Assembly: GCA_030268105.1 (NCBI GenBank)
Contig: BSDZ01000035.1
Location: 591,001-655,000, forward strand
Source of the DNA: Volvox africanus
Lineage: Eukaryota > Chlorophyta > Chlorophyceae > Chlamydomonadales > Volvocaceae
Direction of reading: 5' to 3'
Length of the DNA: 64,000 nucleotides
Shown piece after piece: positions 10,550 through 22,100 of this stretch (position 1 is the stretch's first letter; the number at the start of each line of letters is the position of its first letter). Under the pieces are notes generated by a model that made no database searches, was not told the DNA's origin, and saw only the letters and a list, made by a program, of their open reading frames with translations. Made by a program: the position numbers and the translations under genes.

Positions 10550-13150
10550 TGGAGCTGGACAGGTTGAGGTGGCTTAGTGCTCGTGGGGTCGGGTTTAAAT
10601 GTGATGGTATGGTCTGTACCAGTATGGCATGCAGCGTGAAACTGAGGGCGCGGCTGAAAGTGGGGATAGGTTCAGGGGGTAGGTTAAGCGACGGGGATAC
10701 TGAAGGGGAAATGGAGCTGCGCGCATCAGAGATCCATCCCACAACTATTTAGATATGTGTGTGATGAGTGCGACATAGTGGAGCTGTGGCGATAGGTAGC
10801 TGGAATGCTGGTGCGAGCAGGCATGGGCAGGTAAGGGGATGTACTTGGGCGGGAGATTGAACCTCTCCTGCTCATGTTGTCGGTGTTGCGATGTGCTCGC
10901 GACCACTGGGCGAGGCAGGCGACAATATCCTGTGGGATTTGGGGGGTTGGGCTTGCACTTTGGCGGCGGTGAACCCTTATCTGAACCTCGACGTGACAAC
11001 TGGGCATCCTGACACCAAGGGAGTGAGCGGGGAGCACTATCCAGGCTGTATTCAGACCCCGCCGTGGACCTGTTTAAAGGGTGGAGATGAGATCCCAGAT
11101 TCCCATGTACCGTTCTGAACTTGCGTTTCTCGGCATGTCGGGGTCATTTTAGCCTCCATGTCCGTTTTGGTTACCAACACGTTTCTCCCTTTGCGGTCAT
11201 ATATCGCATGTTCCTTACGAGTGGGGCGTCAGTACACGTTGTGGCATGGAGGCACTGCTGGCATCCTGTGTGTATCCCCCTTCAACCCTGCGGAAAACAG
11301 TGGATCCGGCGGTAGATGCCAACCAAACAGAATTTCGAGCTCCGAATCCAGGCGCCCGAACCGAACGTAATAACCTAACCTCCCATGAACCCTCCTTGCA
11401 TGGATGGGTGCAAATGCACTGGGTGACACGGAAACGTGGCTGAGGCCACATGCTTTGTCTAAAAGGAAGGGAATGTCGAATCGGAGTGGGAGGTTAATTC
11501 TATAGGTAAGGAGGCCATTTTACTAGTGTACAATCTGGTCTCGGTGATTCGGATCAGTCCCATCCCCGCTTGGGTTCGTTTTGTGTATCTGTATAGCAGA
11601 TGTATGGTGTGAATGGACGGCGGGGAGTCATTTGGTGAAGCGCCTTGGGCCCATTCCTAAAGCTTTCATGTAAGAGAAATTCATGTGCCTCGCACCTTCA
11701 TACCACACCCACAAACCAGGCTACATATCTGATCGAGGGTCACTTGCACGGGGACGATCGACCGGTAAATTCGGCTCGGCATGTCTTGGGTTCCTCTTCT
11801 ATTTAGCATTGCGTTGTTTGGATCTTGTAGCTACGCTTGTCCGTATGAGGACTTTCGTGATTGAATTCCGTAGCGAAGGACTGTGCATGCCATGGCTTTT
11901 GTTGGAGGGCATCTTTTTTCATGGATAATTGATATAAGCTGATAAGAGATGTGCAACGAGCTCTAAGCCCGCGGCGCTAGCATATGACCCGCCGCCGATG
12001 CGCATTCCAATAACGATGTTAACGCATCGAGAAAGTAACTTAATGGCCGTGTGTCCGCAAAGTCAAAGTAAGTTTCGTTTCATAGAGTGTCATCATATCA
12101 TTAGAGGGAGGACATGGAAGGATATCATACGCTTGGGGAGATTTCCAAACGAAGGGCCTTACAGTGAGGCAGTAGTGCGTGTGCCCTCCTTATTGAGCTG
12201 CAGCCTTTCCTTGAAGCGCTACCTGTCTAAGTTGTAACAGCAGAGCTCCGTATTACTATGTGTATGGTAACCGGAGAGCATTAAATTCATATCGATTTCT
12301 TTTGCGAAGTGTCACGTGTCTACCTATAGGCGATTTGCGCGTTAGTGCTGAAGTTTGTTATGGGCGGCAAGCCGTTATCGATATCTAATGCTAGAAGTTA
12401 TAAATAATTAAAGGCGTCGGGCAGAGGATGCGTGAGTGCGCAAATGCATGGAAATAATTGCGGTACGAGAGCTTGCTTATGAAAACAACGGCCAACAACC
12501 ACTAATAATACCACTTGCATATGGATGCACGTGATAAAATATCGCTTTGTTGAATATCGCATTTTGGTAATGCCAGCTGATGTCTATAGCCCATGCCCAT
12601 GCCCAAAACGAACATACTTCAGAGTCGTGATGTGATGAAGTTATATCGTGGACATTATATTGTAAAATTTGATGTAACGTTGGTCAGACTACGAGATTGT
12701 GACACATTGCATAAGAACAAAAAATCACATTCGGTTGCATGCACGTGTGCATCACGCACAGTACATTATCCACAATGCGGCTGCTCTTTTTGTAAGTCCC
12801 ATGATCAGACGTTTATCAATTAGTTGATAGGCTCGATTTTAGGGTCCCTTTGCCCGGAGTGCGACGTGCACTTGTTGCAGGAACGTCAGGGTAGCGCTTT
12901 CTTATGCTAAAGATGACGTTATCTGTGCATGGTCTATAGTAACTGTGAGAAATTTGACTAGGTGAACGTTGAGGTTGCGTATCGGAGAACGGCTGACAAT
13001 CAACATACTACACAGCCGTTGCTGCAGCGAGATCAACTATCGGCGCTTCAAAAAATTTATTTTCATCGCCATCGGACGTTGCTGGGCCCAGGTGGACCGG
13101 GTTTCGCGAAAATCGTCTCATCGGCGTAACACGTGTAGTAGCTCGGTATC
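10550..13150. other. Intergenic stretch, probable 3' UTR plus promoter
   Basis: No supported gene. The first part should be the 3' untranslated region of the coiled-coil gene; a TGTAA motif is at 11669-11673, about 1.1 kb after the stop, which is far but possible for this group. The rest, upstream of 13151, should hold the promoter of the ankyrin-like gene. Confidence 0.5.
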
Positions 13151-16100
13151 ATGGGTGGCGTCAAGGCTGCTAAAGTGGGCATCAAGGCGTCTTCCAAGGC
13201 ATCTGTGACTGATGGAAATGGGTTGCCGTCAAGCAGTCCCCGGGTCGTGTCTGAGGAGCTGATGGCGCTACTCCGGTTAGTCGTGATCAATGGAAAGCCG
13301 ATAAGGATGTCCAATTTAAAATTCATTTGCTGTTATGATCCTGATTTGAAACGGTTAGCCGAGTCAGAACTCGGGATGCGATGTCACTTCAACAGCCATC
13401 AGAGATAGGCCAGCTCGCTCGCCTGGGCCGCCTCCCAGCCTCAAACATGTGGGAGCAAAATTAGTTCCCCCTTACGCATGACAAAATGCAGGCGCGGAAA
13501 TGCGTCCGCCGTGAAGCGCTATCTTAAATCCGGGGCGGACGTCAACCAGGTGCGCTAACGGGTGTTCGCTCCTCCACGTCGCGGGCCTTGCCCCACCCCA
13601 ACGAACCACATTACGTTATTACTATACCCTCACGCACATCTAGCTGCACTCACAACAAACCTGGGAGTTCAATACCACTTATTTATTTTAATTCTCTCCC
13701 CTGAGAAGGCTGCTTTGCCAGGCGGCGACCTACCAGGTGCATGAGCCTCACCTCGCTTCCTAAACCTCAAAGCCTTCAGCTGCAGTAACATTCCCCGCCC
13801 CCAGCCGCCACTCCTTGACCCAGCGGAAACCAGTTTCTCCGGTCCACACCCGCGGTCCTGCTCGCAGGCTCTACGCCGTTCTACCGATTCCCGTTTTTTC
13901 CTTGACTCCGCCTCACTAATAGTTTTGATATTTCGAATCCTGTTGATCAATTCAGGTTCTGCACGTGCCCCAATTGGATAAATCGTGGGGCTACGCTGCG
14001 CCTGCGGCAGCTGCGTCAGGGGCCGCCGCCGCCGCTGCCGCCACAGCTGCTCCAGCTGCACCGGCAGGTACGGCCAGCGAGAACAAGCGCCCCAGTAGTG
14101 ACGGGCGCACAATGGCCACGGAGCCGGCTGCAGGAGCTGCGGCTGCTGTCTCGGTCCCGGCGCCTCCGCCCTCTGGCCACTGGCCGTTGATTCTCCTAGC
14201 CTGTGCCGTCAGCAGCGCGGGGGTCGTGGAGATTTTGCTGAAGGGGGGAGCCAATCCAAACGCACGAAACATGTACGGCCTGACGGCGCTTGTGGCTGCC
14301 ATTTATAACGACGGTCTGGCCGCAACAGAAAAGCTCGCGCTTGTGAAGGTGCGGAATTGGGCTGTGTGGTTATGTATGTGTGTGGTTGTGTAGGTGTGAT
14401 TTCAGGGGCCGGTGGGTTCAATGCCTTCCATCTGCTCGTCCGATTAGCCTCATTTTGGCCGTATCCCCGCCCAAAACCTATAACCCTAACATCATCACAA
14501 CAACCCACAACCCACATCCCATTCCGATGTTTGCGATTTTTGCATCCCTCATTTCGTCAAAATGGTACACACCCGGACAAATACGTTCCCGCCCTGACGT
14601 ACCGAAACTTCGGAGCTCCTGGGATTCGGTTGATGCTCTAGTTGCATTCGTGCTCTCAACCCCGTCCTCTGTTGCCGCTCACCGCCGCAGCTGCTGCAGC
14701 GCCATGGTTTCTCCCTGTTCGGAGTGAGCTGTGAGGCTCTGGGGGAGAGGGCGACCGCCGTCACGGCGCTGCTGCACCAGCTGGCAATGGGGGAGCCAGA
14801 GGCTCGTGAGGCGGCTGGTGCGCGGTCGGGGAGATGGGGGCGAGGCCTAGGGATTTGATCCGCTTCGTCCGGCTATTCCTTCGCTGCTGAAGATTTGATA
14901 TAAATGTAAAACGTATAAACGCCGCTGGTCGCTGGTGGCATTTCTGCGGCGGCGCCATTCGGAGGCCGTCCCTCTCCCCGTCCCTCTCCCCGTCCCTCTC
15001 CCCGTCCCTCTCCCCCGTCCCTCTCCCCCGTCCCTCTCCCCCGTCCCTCTCCCCGTCCCTCTCCCCCTCCCTCTCTCCGTCCCTCTCCCCCGTCCCTCTC
15101 CCCCGTCCCTCTCCCCGTCCCTCTCCCCCGTCCCTCTCCCCCGTCCCTCTCCCCGTCCCTCTCCCCCTCCCTCTCTCCGTCCCTCTCCCCCGTCCCTCTC
15201 CCCCGTCCCTCTCCCCCGTCCCTCTCCCCCGTCCCTCTCCCCGTCCCTCTCCCCCTCCCTCTCTCCGTCCCTCTCCCCATCTGACCAAACCCGCTTCTTC
15301 TAGGTCGGTTATCGTACGTCCAACAGCACGAAAACCCGGTCAGGGACAGCTAAGTCGATTATAACGCATCTTTCCTTTGTTCACCAACATAGCGCTGAGA
15401 AGGTGCCTCTTTGCTTGCGGTTCCGAGTACATGTCTCCGCCCAAGCACCATAAGGGTTCCGTTGCTTTACGCAGGATAAGGGTTTTGTACATTATATTGG
15501 TTTACCATGGAAGCAATTATTAGCTTATGTAATATTTCCCGCCAACTTCCACTACCACGAGTACGTCAGCGGCCCTTCTGTTTATACCCGGTAGTGATTT
15601 GTACCTGACTGATGTACGACACATGCAGAGACCGTGCAGAGTCCTGGATACGGCTACGATCTCTTACTGCCTCCATTTCCGCTCCTCCCTCCTCTCAGTA
15701 CCGCCACCTATGATCCATTACCCTCGCTCTCATCTCTCAGTTGCTGCCCAATGTCCCCCCGCCCGCCTGACAGTTCCCCTGGTGGACTGGCTGCTGCAGC
15801 ACGAACCCCTTCCGCATCCGCCAGACCAGCTCCTCTTCCAGCACCTCTGCTTCTCGCTGGCTTTGGAGCCAGCAGCGTTGTTGACGTGGCTGCCGCTGCT
15901 GCAGCGCCGCACCACCTACGTGCCGGGATCTCCCGCGTACGCCGAGCTGGTGGTCGGAGTAGTGGCGGCGGCACACCAACTTAAGGACGCGCGGGCTGCG
16001 GCAGCTGCGCAGGCTATGGCGGTCCCGCCGCCGTCGCCAGCGGCGCCAGCGCTGCCGTCGCCGTCTCCGCTAGCTTCATCGGCGGGTGGGGGTTGGCTTT

Positions 16101-19100
16101 TTGGCGGTGTTGCCGATGACGATCTGGGCTCATCGGGCTGGGCGCCATGCACTGCGCAGCAGCAGCAAGAGCAGCAGAGGTCTTGCGGGAAGTCAGGGCT
16201 GGAACTGAGCTCACACGGACCCCAGTTGCCAGTGAAGAAAAAGTACGGGGCTGTGTGTGCCGGGGGGGCCGGCAGCGCTAGCGGCGGACATGGGGGAAAT
16301 GAGATAGGAACCGGATCAGCGACGGCGTCAGTCGTAAATGGCGGAGGGGCTAAGGCTTGCGGCGGCAGCGGCGGAGCCACAGTACGGCACGCGGTGGCGC
16401 CAACGCCCCGTACCGAGGGTAGTTTGCTAGCGGAACGGGAAAGGAGCCGTCAAGGCGCCCGTGCTCGGGTTGCGGCGCGTGCTGCTGCCACAGCTTCGGC
16501 CGCTCCTGCTGCTGCGGTGGTCGGGGAGGGTGAGGGGAACCCGGCTGGGTTGCTGCTACGCGGCGGCGGTGGCGGCAGCGAGGAGGCCCTGGTGCTTCGG
16601 GCCTTCCTGGAATGTGGACTCAACCCCAATGTGCCCATGTGTGCAGGTGAGGGGGGGGATACACGGGGCAGCTGTGGATGGGTCGATGCATGGGTGTGCT
16701 TGTCGGCAAGGGCGCAGGGGTAAGCGCCTGTCGAAAATGTTGCCTGACCTTTAAAGTAGTGTGTAGGTATGGCATGTGCCTGTGCCATGTACCGGGTGGT
16801 CATCCGTACGCGAGCTTTTCGTATTTTTTGGCACTTTATGGCACCCTTTCTGACACATCTGTATCCCCTCTCGCGCTGCTGCGGCTTCACCCTCCCATTC
16901 CCCATGTCCGCAGACGGGTTGCTGCCGATGCAGCGCTTCCTGGAGAAACCCGAGCTGCTGGGGGTCCTGCTGGAAGGCGGCATGGACCCGCGGGTCAGGG
17001 CGGGAGTGTCCCCCCTGGACCTGACCTTCCTGCACTCGTACGCGCTCATTGGCCGGTTCCAGTCCGGCAGCGAGGTTGCGCTGCAGGGTAAATCGGGCTG
17101 GGGCGAGGGACAGGGGAGAGGGGACGACGGACGTGGGGTGGTCGACGGAAAAGAAGACAGAGGGCCATAATTTGATCGTGAAAGACATCTATAACTAACT
17201 GGAGCTTTCATTACAGCTGGGGGGTCCCCGGTGTGTATGTGTGTGTATGCGTGTTGTGGGGTGCTTTCCGCTCGCTCTGCGCAGTACACATCTCCGTATT
17301 ACACCGCGGACAGCCACACCTTGGCCGTCCCAACTCCCTGCCGTCCCCCCCCCTCCCCCACAGCATGCGCGGTGCTTCTCTCCCGCGACCCGGGGCTGCT
17401 GTGGCTCCGCTGCGCCGGGCTGACGGCCTTCCAGCTGGCCCTGGCCCACGCCAACCTGGGTATGGTGGAGTACCTGGCGCCACTGATGGGCTCCGAGCAG
17501 CAGGTGGGGGGTGGGGCCGCTACTGCGGGTGGGATTGAGGAGCGGGAGCGGGAGCGGGAGCGGGAGGGGTTATTTTGGTGGCCAGTCTAATGTTTAATGA
17601 ACAACAGCGCCTTTGTTTTCTTCCGCCTTCTTCTTTGATGTCGTTGGGCTGGCGGGTTCCTTGCCTCCGATACGGCCGCAACAGGAGGCGGCCACAACAC
17701 TGCGGCAGCGCATGCTGGGCGGCCCGATCAAGTGCTGCGGCACCAGCAAAAGGAAGCTGGACAATGACGGCGATCCCGTGAGTGGCAAGCGCGCATTGTC
17801 CATCGAGGGTGATAAGGACGACCAAGACGACGACGTTGCGGCACGTGTGTGGGACCCGGCGTCACCGGCAGCGGCGGCAGCGGCAGTGGCGGCAGCCTCT
17901 GCTGCGAGCCCCGTGATGGTCACCGGTCAGGATAGTGAGGTGGTGTCGTCGTACCGGTTGCTGTGTCTGGCGCTACAGCGGCCCGAGCTTTGGGGCAACG
18001 ACATGAGCGGGTTGATGCGCCAGGTGCCGCTCATGGATATACGACAGGTACGGCAGCGTACGGCGGTTCTTGTATCGTGGAGGAAAACCAGCGAACGGAA
18101 GCCATGTGATGGTATCGCTATGGCAAGGCGGGTTGGAGCGTAGCGCAGGGCCAGCTCGGTTGGGGCTGGAGTGATGCTGCTAATGCTCCCCCTTTTCAAT
18201 GGAAACGCTCTTTCCAGCTTTCCCATGTGCTGTGGTTTTCCGGCACGTGGGGGCTGGGTCGGGCAAATCTCAATAAATTGGTTGTGACGAGTCGTTCGGG
18301 GATGATAGCGTCCCCGTGTGGGTTTTCATCTCTTTGAGTCTGTGTGTGTGAGAGGGGGGGCCGGCGCCACTGCCATGCACAACGACAGGTTGGTCCGGAT
18401 GGTACGACATGCACCATGGCGAAGCTGGCACCTCATTTTCCTCTCGCCCCGTCTCTTCGTCTCCCAACCCCCCACCCTGCCGCCCGTCCTTGTGTCAGGT
18501 TCTCACACTGCTGGACGTGCTCAACTCCCCCAACTTGTTCAACGTGGTGGCCTTCCTCGAGCACTGCCGGACATTCGCGCAGCGGGGTGAGCGCCACGAC
18601 GGGCCGGAGCCGCAACAGCTAGCGTCCGCCGTCCCACACCTCCCACGACTGGGGGGCGCAGGAGACACAGCGGTTTTGAAGTTACGGATCAATCGAAAAA
18701 CCTCCTCCACCTGCCTATTTGCATGTGGTCATGCATCGCCATCTTTCCTCCCCCCCTCTCGCACTCGCGCACGCATCTCCCCTCCCCCCCATCCTCCGCC
18801 TGCCCCAGGCGTGCTGGCCGATACCTCCCGCTTCAGCGCACAGGTTCAAGCCTGACTGGACATCGGTGAAGGTGTCCAGTAATCCGGCCATGTCATGCTG
18901 GAGGATCAGTTTGGCGGATTTAAAAACCCTAGATTACCCTTCCTTTTCACTTTCTCATTTTCTCATTTTCTCCTCCCGCCTCTCCTCTCCCTCCCCCCAT
19001 CCTATTTGTCGAGTCAACGGTATCATGTCTCGGTTATTCGTCTTCCCCCATTTCCTCGTTTTCCATCTCCTCTCTCTTCCCCGTCCCCGACCCGTGCTTC

Positions 19101-22100
19101 CCGCTAGTGATCCTGCAAGTCCTGCAGCTGGGGGCTGAGGGTCACGAGCTGATGCAGGCTGCGGTGCCACCCCGGGCGGTGGCGGTGGCGGTGGCCTTCC
19201 TGCGGGCTAACCCCGACAACATCTGGCTGCAGGTTGCCGAGCGAGGAGGGGGAGCCCGGGGGTCTGGGATACCGGTTAGGACCCTACAGGAGTGTGTCTT
19301 AGGGTCTCTTGGAAAGAGAGGACAGAGGACCCGGACGGCGAGATGGTGGAGGCCGTCTCAGGGGGTGGGGGGGGGAAGAGGCCGAAACACAGCATTGGCG
19401 CCTCGTCTCCCCGGCTCGTGGCTGCGGGCAATTCGTTGTGAAGTTGGTTGCGGTTGTGAGGAGCGGGATGTTTGTGGAGTCTCACAGTCAGTGAGTGAGG
19501 AGTCTCACGGGCGGAGCAATGGACGGCTTGGGGTTTTAGTTTAGCGGAAGTTGGGTGCCGGTGGCAGCGCGGTTACGACGTCGTACTCTTAGGTGTGAAC
19601 CCGTACGTTGCTTCCTCCCCCACTCCACACACAAAAACACGTCGTCCCCCGCCTTTGCGGTTAGTCATACTTCATGGCAGCGTCTACAGCGGTAACATGT
19701 TTCGTCTTTTCGTCCTCCACCCCCCAACCCCCGCACCCGCTCATCTTTGCCTTGATCATTTCGTGGCGCGCATGCGAGCGTTATTGCCCGTTGCCTCCCG
19801 TTCGGTGTTTTCGGAGCAACCCTTGTGCCACAACATTGCCTGCCGCTGCCTCCCCCGTCCGCGTTCTCCCTCCCCAAGTCCATGGCCAAGTACTTTCCTC
19901 CGCTCGTCGACGCCATGGTTGCTGGGGAGGATACGCGGGAGCTCATGCTGGTGGCCCCACAGATGCTTCTTGCAAGAGTGAGGGGAGAGGAGGGGCAGGG
20001 GGGGAACAGAACGGGGAGGAGACGCTTCGGGGCTGAATGGATGTGTCTGGAAAGGTTAGGGACTGGCGGGAGGGGTGTTGGGAAGAGGGTTTGCAACCAC
20101 CGCCAAACCTGTGACTTTTGACCTTCCCCACCCCTGCCCCGCTCACTCCCCGCTCTGTTCCACAACACTTTGGGGCATGCAGCTCCAGTTTTTGTGTTTC
20201 GCCCTCCTACCCTCATTACCCTCTGCCTTCCCCTGTCCCGCTCGCAGGCGGAGGAAATCTCCCTGCTGCCCCCGGACCTTGTCCAGGCGGCTTGCGAGTC
20301 AGCTCGGGCAGCCATGCTGCTTGAGAACGGTTTCCATTGCCCCCGACCGCAGCTGGACGACCTGGAGGGGCCCCTCAGGTGTGTCTCTGTCTGTGCGTCT
20401 GTCCCCGTCTGTTAGCGTATTCTAGAGAGCTAGTTCCGTGAGGAGTACGACAATGTGAGGTGAAAGGAATTATATCATGAAGAGATGTACCGCTTTCCGC
20501 CCTTCCCGTGTGCTCGGGTATTTCCACGTTTGTCATGCACATGTCGTACACAACTCCATTGGCACCACCCGGTGTGTTCAGTTTGGGGGGATGTCCGGTG
20601 GTTGGTTGTTGACGGTTGCGGTTGTGTCACATCCCCCGATGCGCTATGACGCTGCGGCACCTGCCCCTTCTTTTCCCAGGCGGTACATGGAGGCGGGGTA
20701 CCACCGGCTGCTGCTGAGGCTGCTGCTGAGGCTGCCCGCAGCGAGCAAGCAGGTCCGTGTGTGCGAATGTGTGCTCTGTAAGGCCCACCGGGCTGGCAAG
20801 CCACCAAACTTACACACACACATAGACACGTGCGCACGCGCACACACACAAACACACACACGCACACACATATATAGATATAGATATAGATATACCCTAA
20901 AACCTACATTTCTACTTTAATTATATAGGTAGGGTAATATATCCATATATATATATATACACATATATGTATATCTATATATTTTATAAATATAGGTGTA
21001 CCTTCCGGCGGTCTTTGTTGGCCGCTGAGCCCCGTGAGAGCGGTCCCCGCTCGCTCCTCTGTGCGGCTGTGCCTCCCTGCAGCAGCCCCGGTTGCCCGAG
21101 GGAATGGGTGGCTGGGGGGGAAGATACGTCTCCCACGTGGAATGAGGGAATGACGAAGACATGCAACCACATGATATTACATCCAAAACACACAAGGAGA
21201 TACAACTAAATAGTTGCACTAAGATCAAGTTTACGCAAAATACACGTGGACGCAGAGGATTTCCTAATCTCAAGGTGCCGTATCCCCCGCCATATTTCCA
21301 ACCTCTTCCCCTCGCTGGGCTCATTCACCCCCCGACACATACACACGTAGGTGTGGCACGACATCCACGTGATGGCATATATCCCCGAGGTGTGTGCCGC
21401 AGTGGCCCTACAGCTCTGTAACAACCCGGCGCTGACGGCGGTGGTGGCGGAGGCGCTAACAGTTGTGCAGGCGTGCATGGCTGGCCGGCCCGCTGCCCAC
21501 GTTAAGCGCGGCGCGGCGGCTGCTGCCGCCGTGGCGGCGTCGGTGCCAAGGGTTGGTGACGCCGTGGTCAGCGCTCCCGCGGAGGCGTCGTCATACGCAG
21601 AAGCTGTCGACGCTGTTGTGGCGCACCTTGCGGCGCACTTGGGCGGCATGGGGCCCGCTAACTCTGCCGCCGCCGCCTCCGCCGCCACCGGGACAGCAGC
21701 AACAGTAGCAACAGCAACAGCGGCGGCTTCGACGCAGCGGCTGCATATGCCCACTGACGATGCAGACTCGGCTGCTGCTGCTCCTGCGGAGAGCCCCACA
21801 ATATCAGGCGCACCAACGGCGGCGATGCCTTCCGGCAACACATGTGCACCGCTGGCACTGCCCACATCGCCCTCCCCCGCCACCCAGCCTGCAATCTCCC
21901 CTTGCTCTCCCTCTCCACCTTGCAGCACCCGCAGCAGTAGCGGCCCTACCGCGGTCCCGGACGCTCCGGACGCCTCTATCGCTGTCACCATCACAAGCAG
22001 CAGCAGCAGCAGCAGTAGTACTAGTGGTAGTAGTAGCGGCAGTAGCAGTAGCGATGAGCAAGGTTCTGGTGGCAGCACAACTTCCTCGGGCTTCTGCTCT

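Noticed and set aside
14761..15303. Long open frames of Arg/Gly/Glu or Pro/Leu/Ser across 15 kb
   Set aside because: Produced by the 12-base minisatellite, which stays open in several frames; it is in an intron.
20893..20906. CCCTAAAAC motif considered as a telomere-like repeat
   Set aside because: Only a single copy inside an intron microsatellite region; a telomere would show many tandem units.
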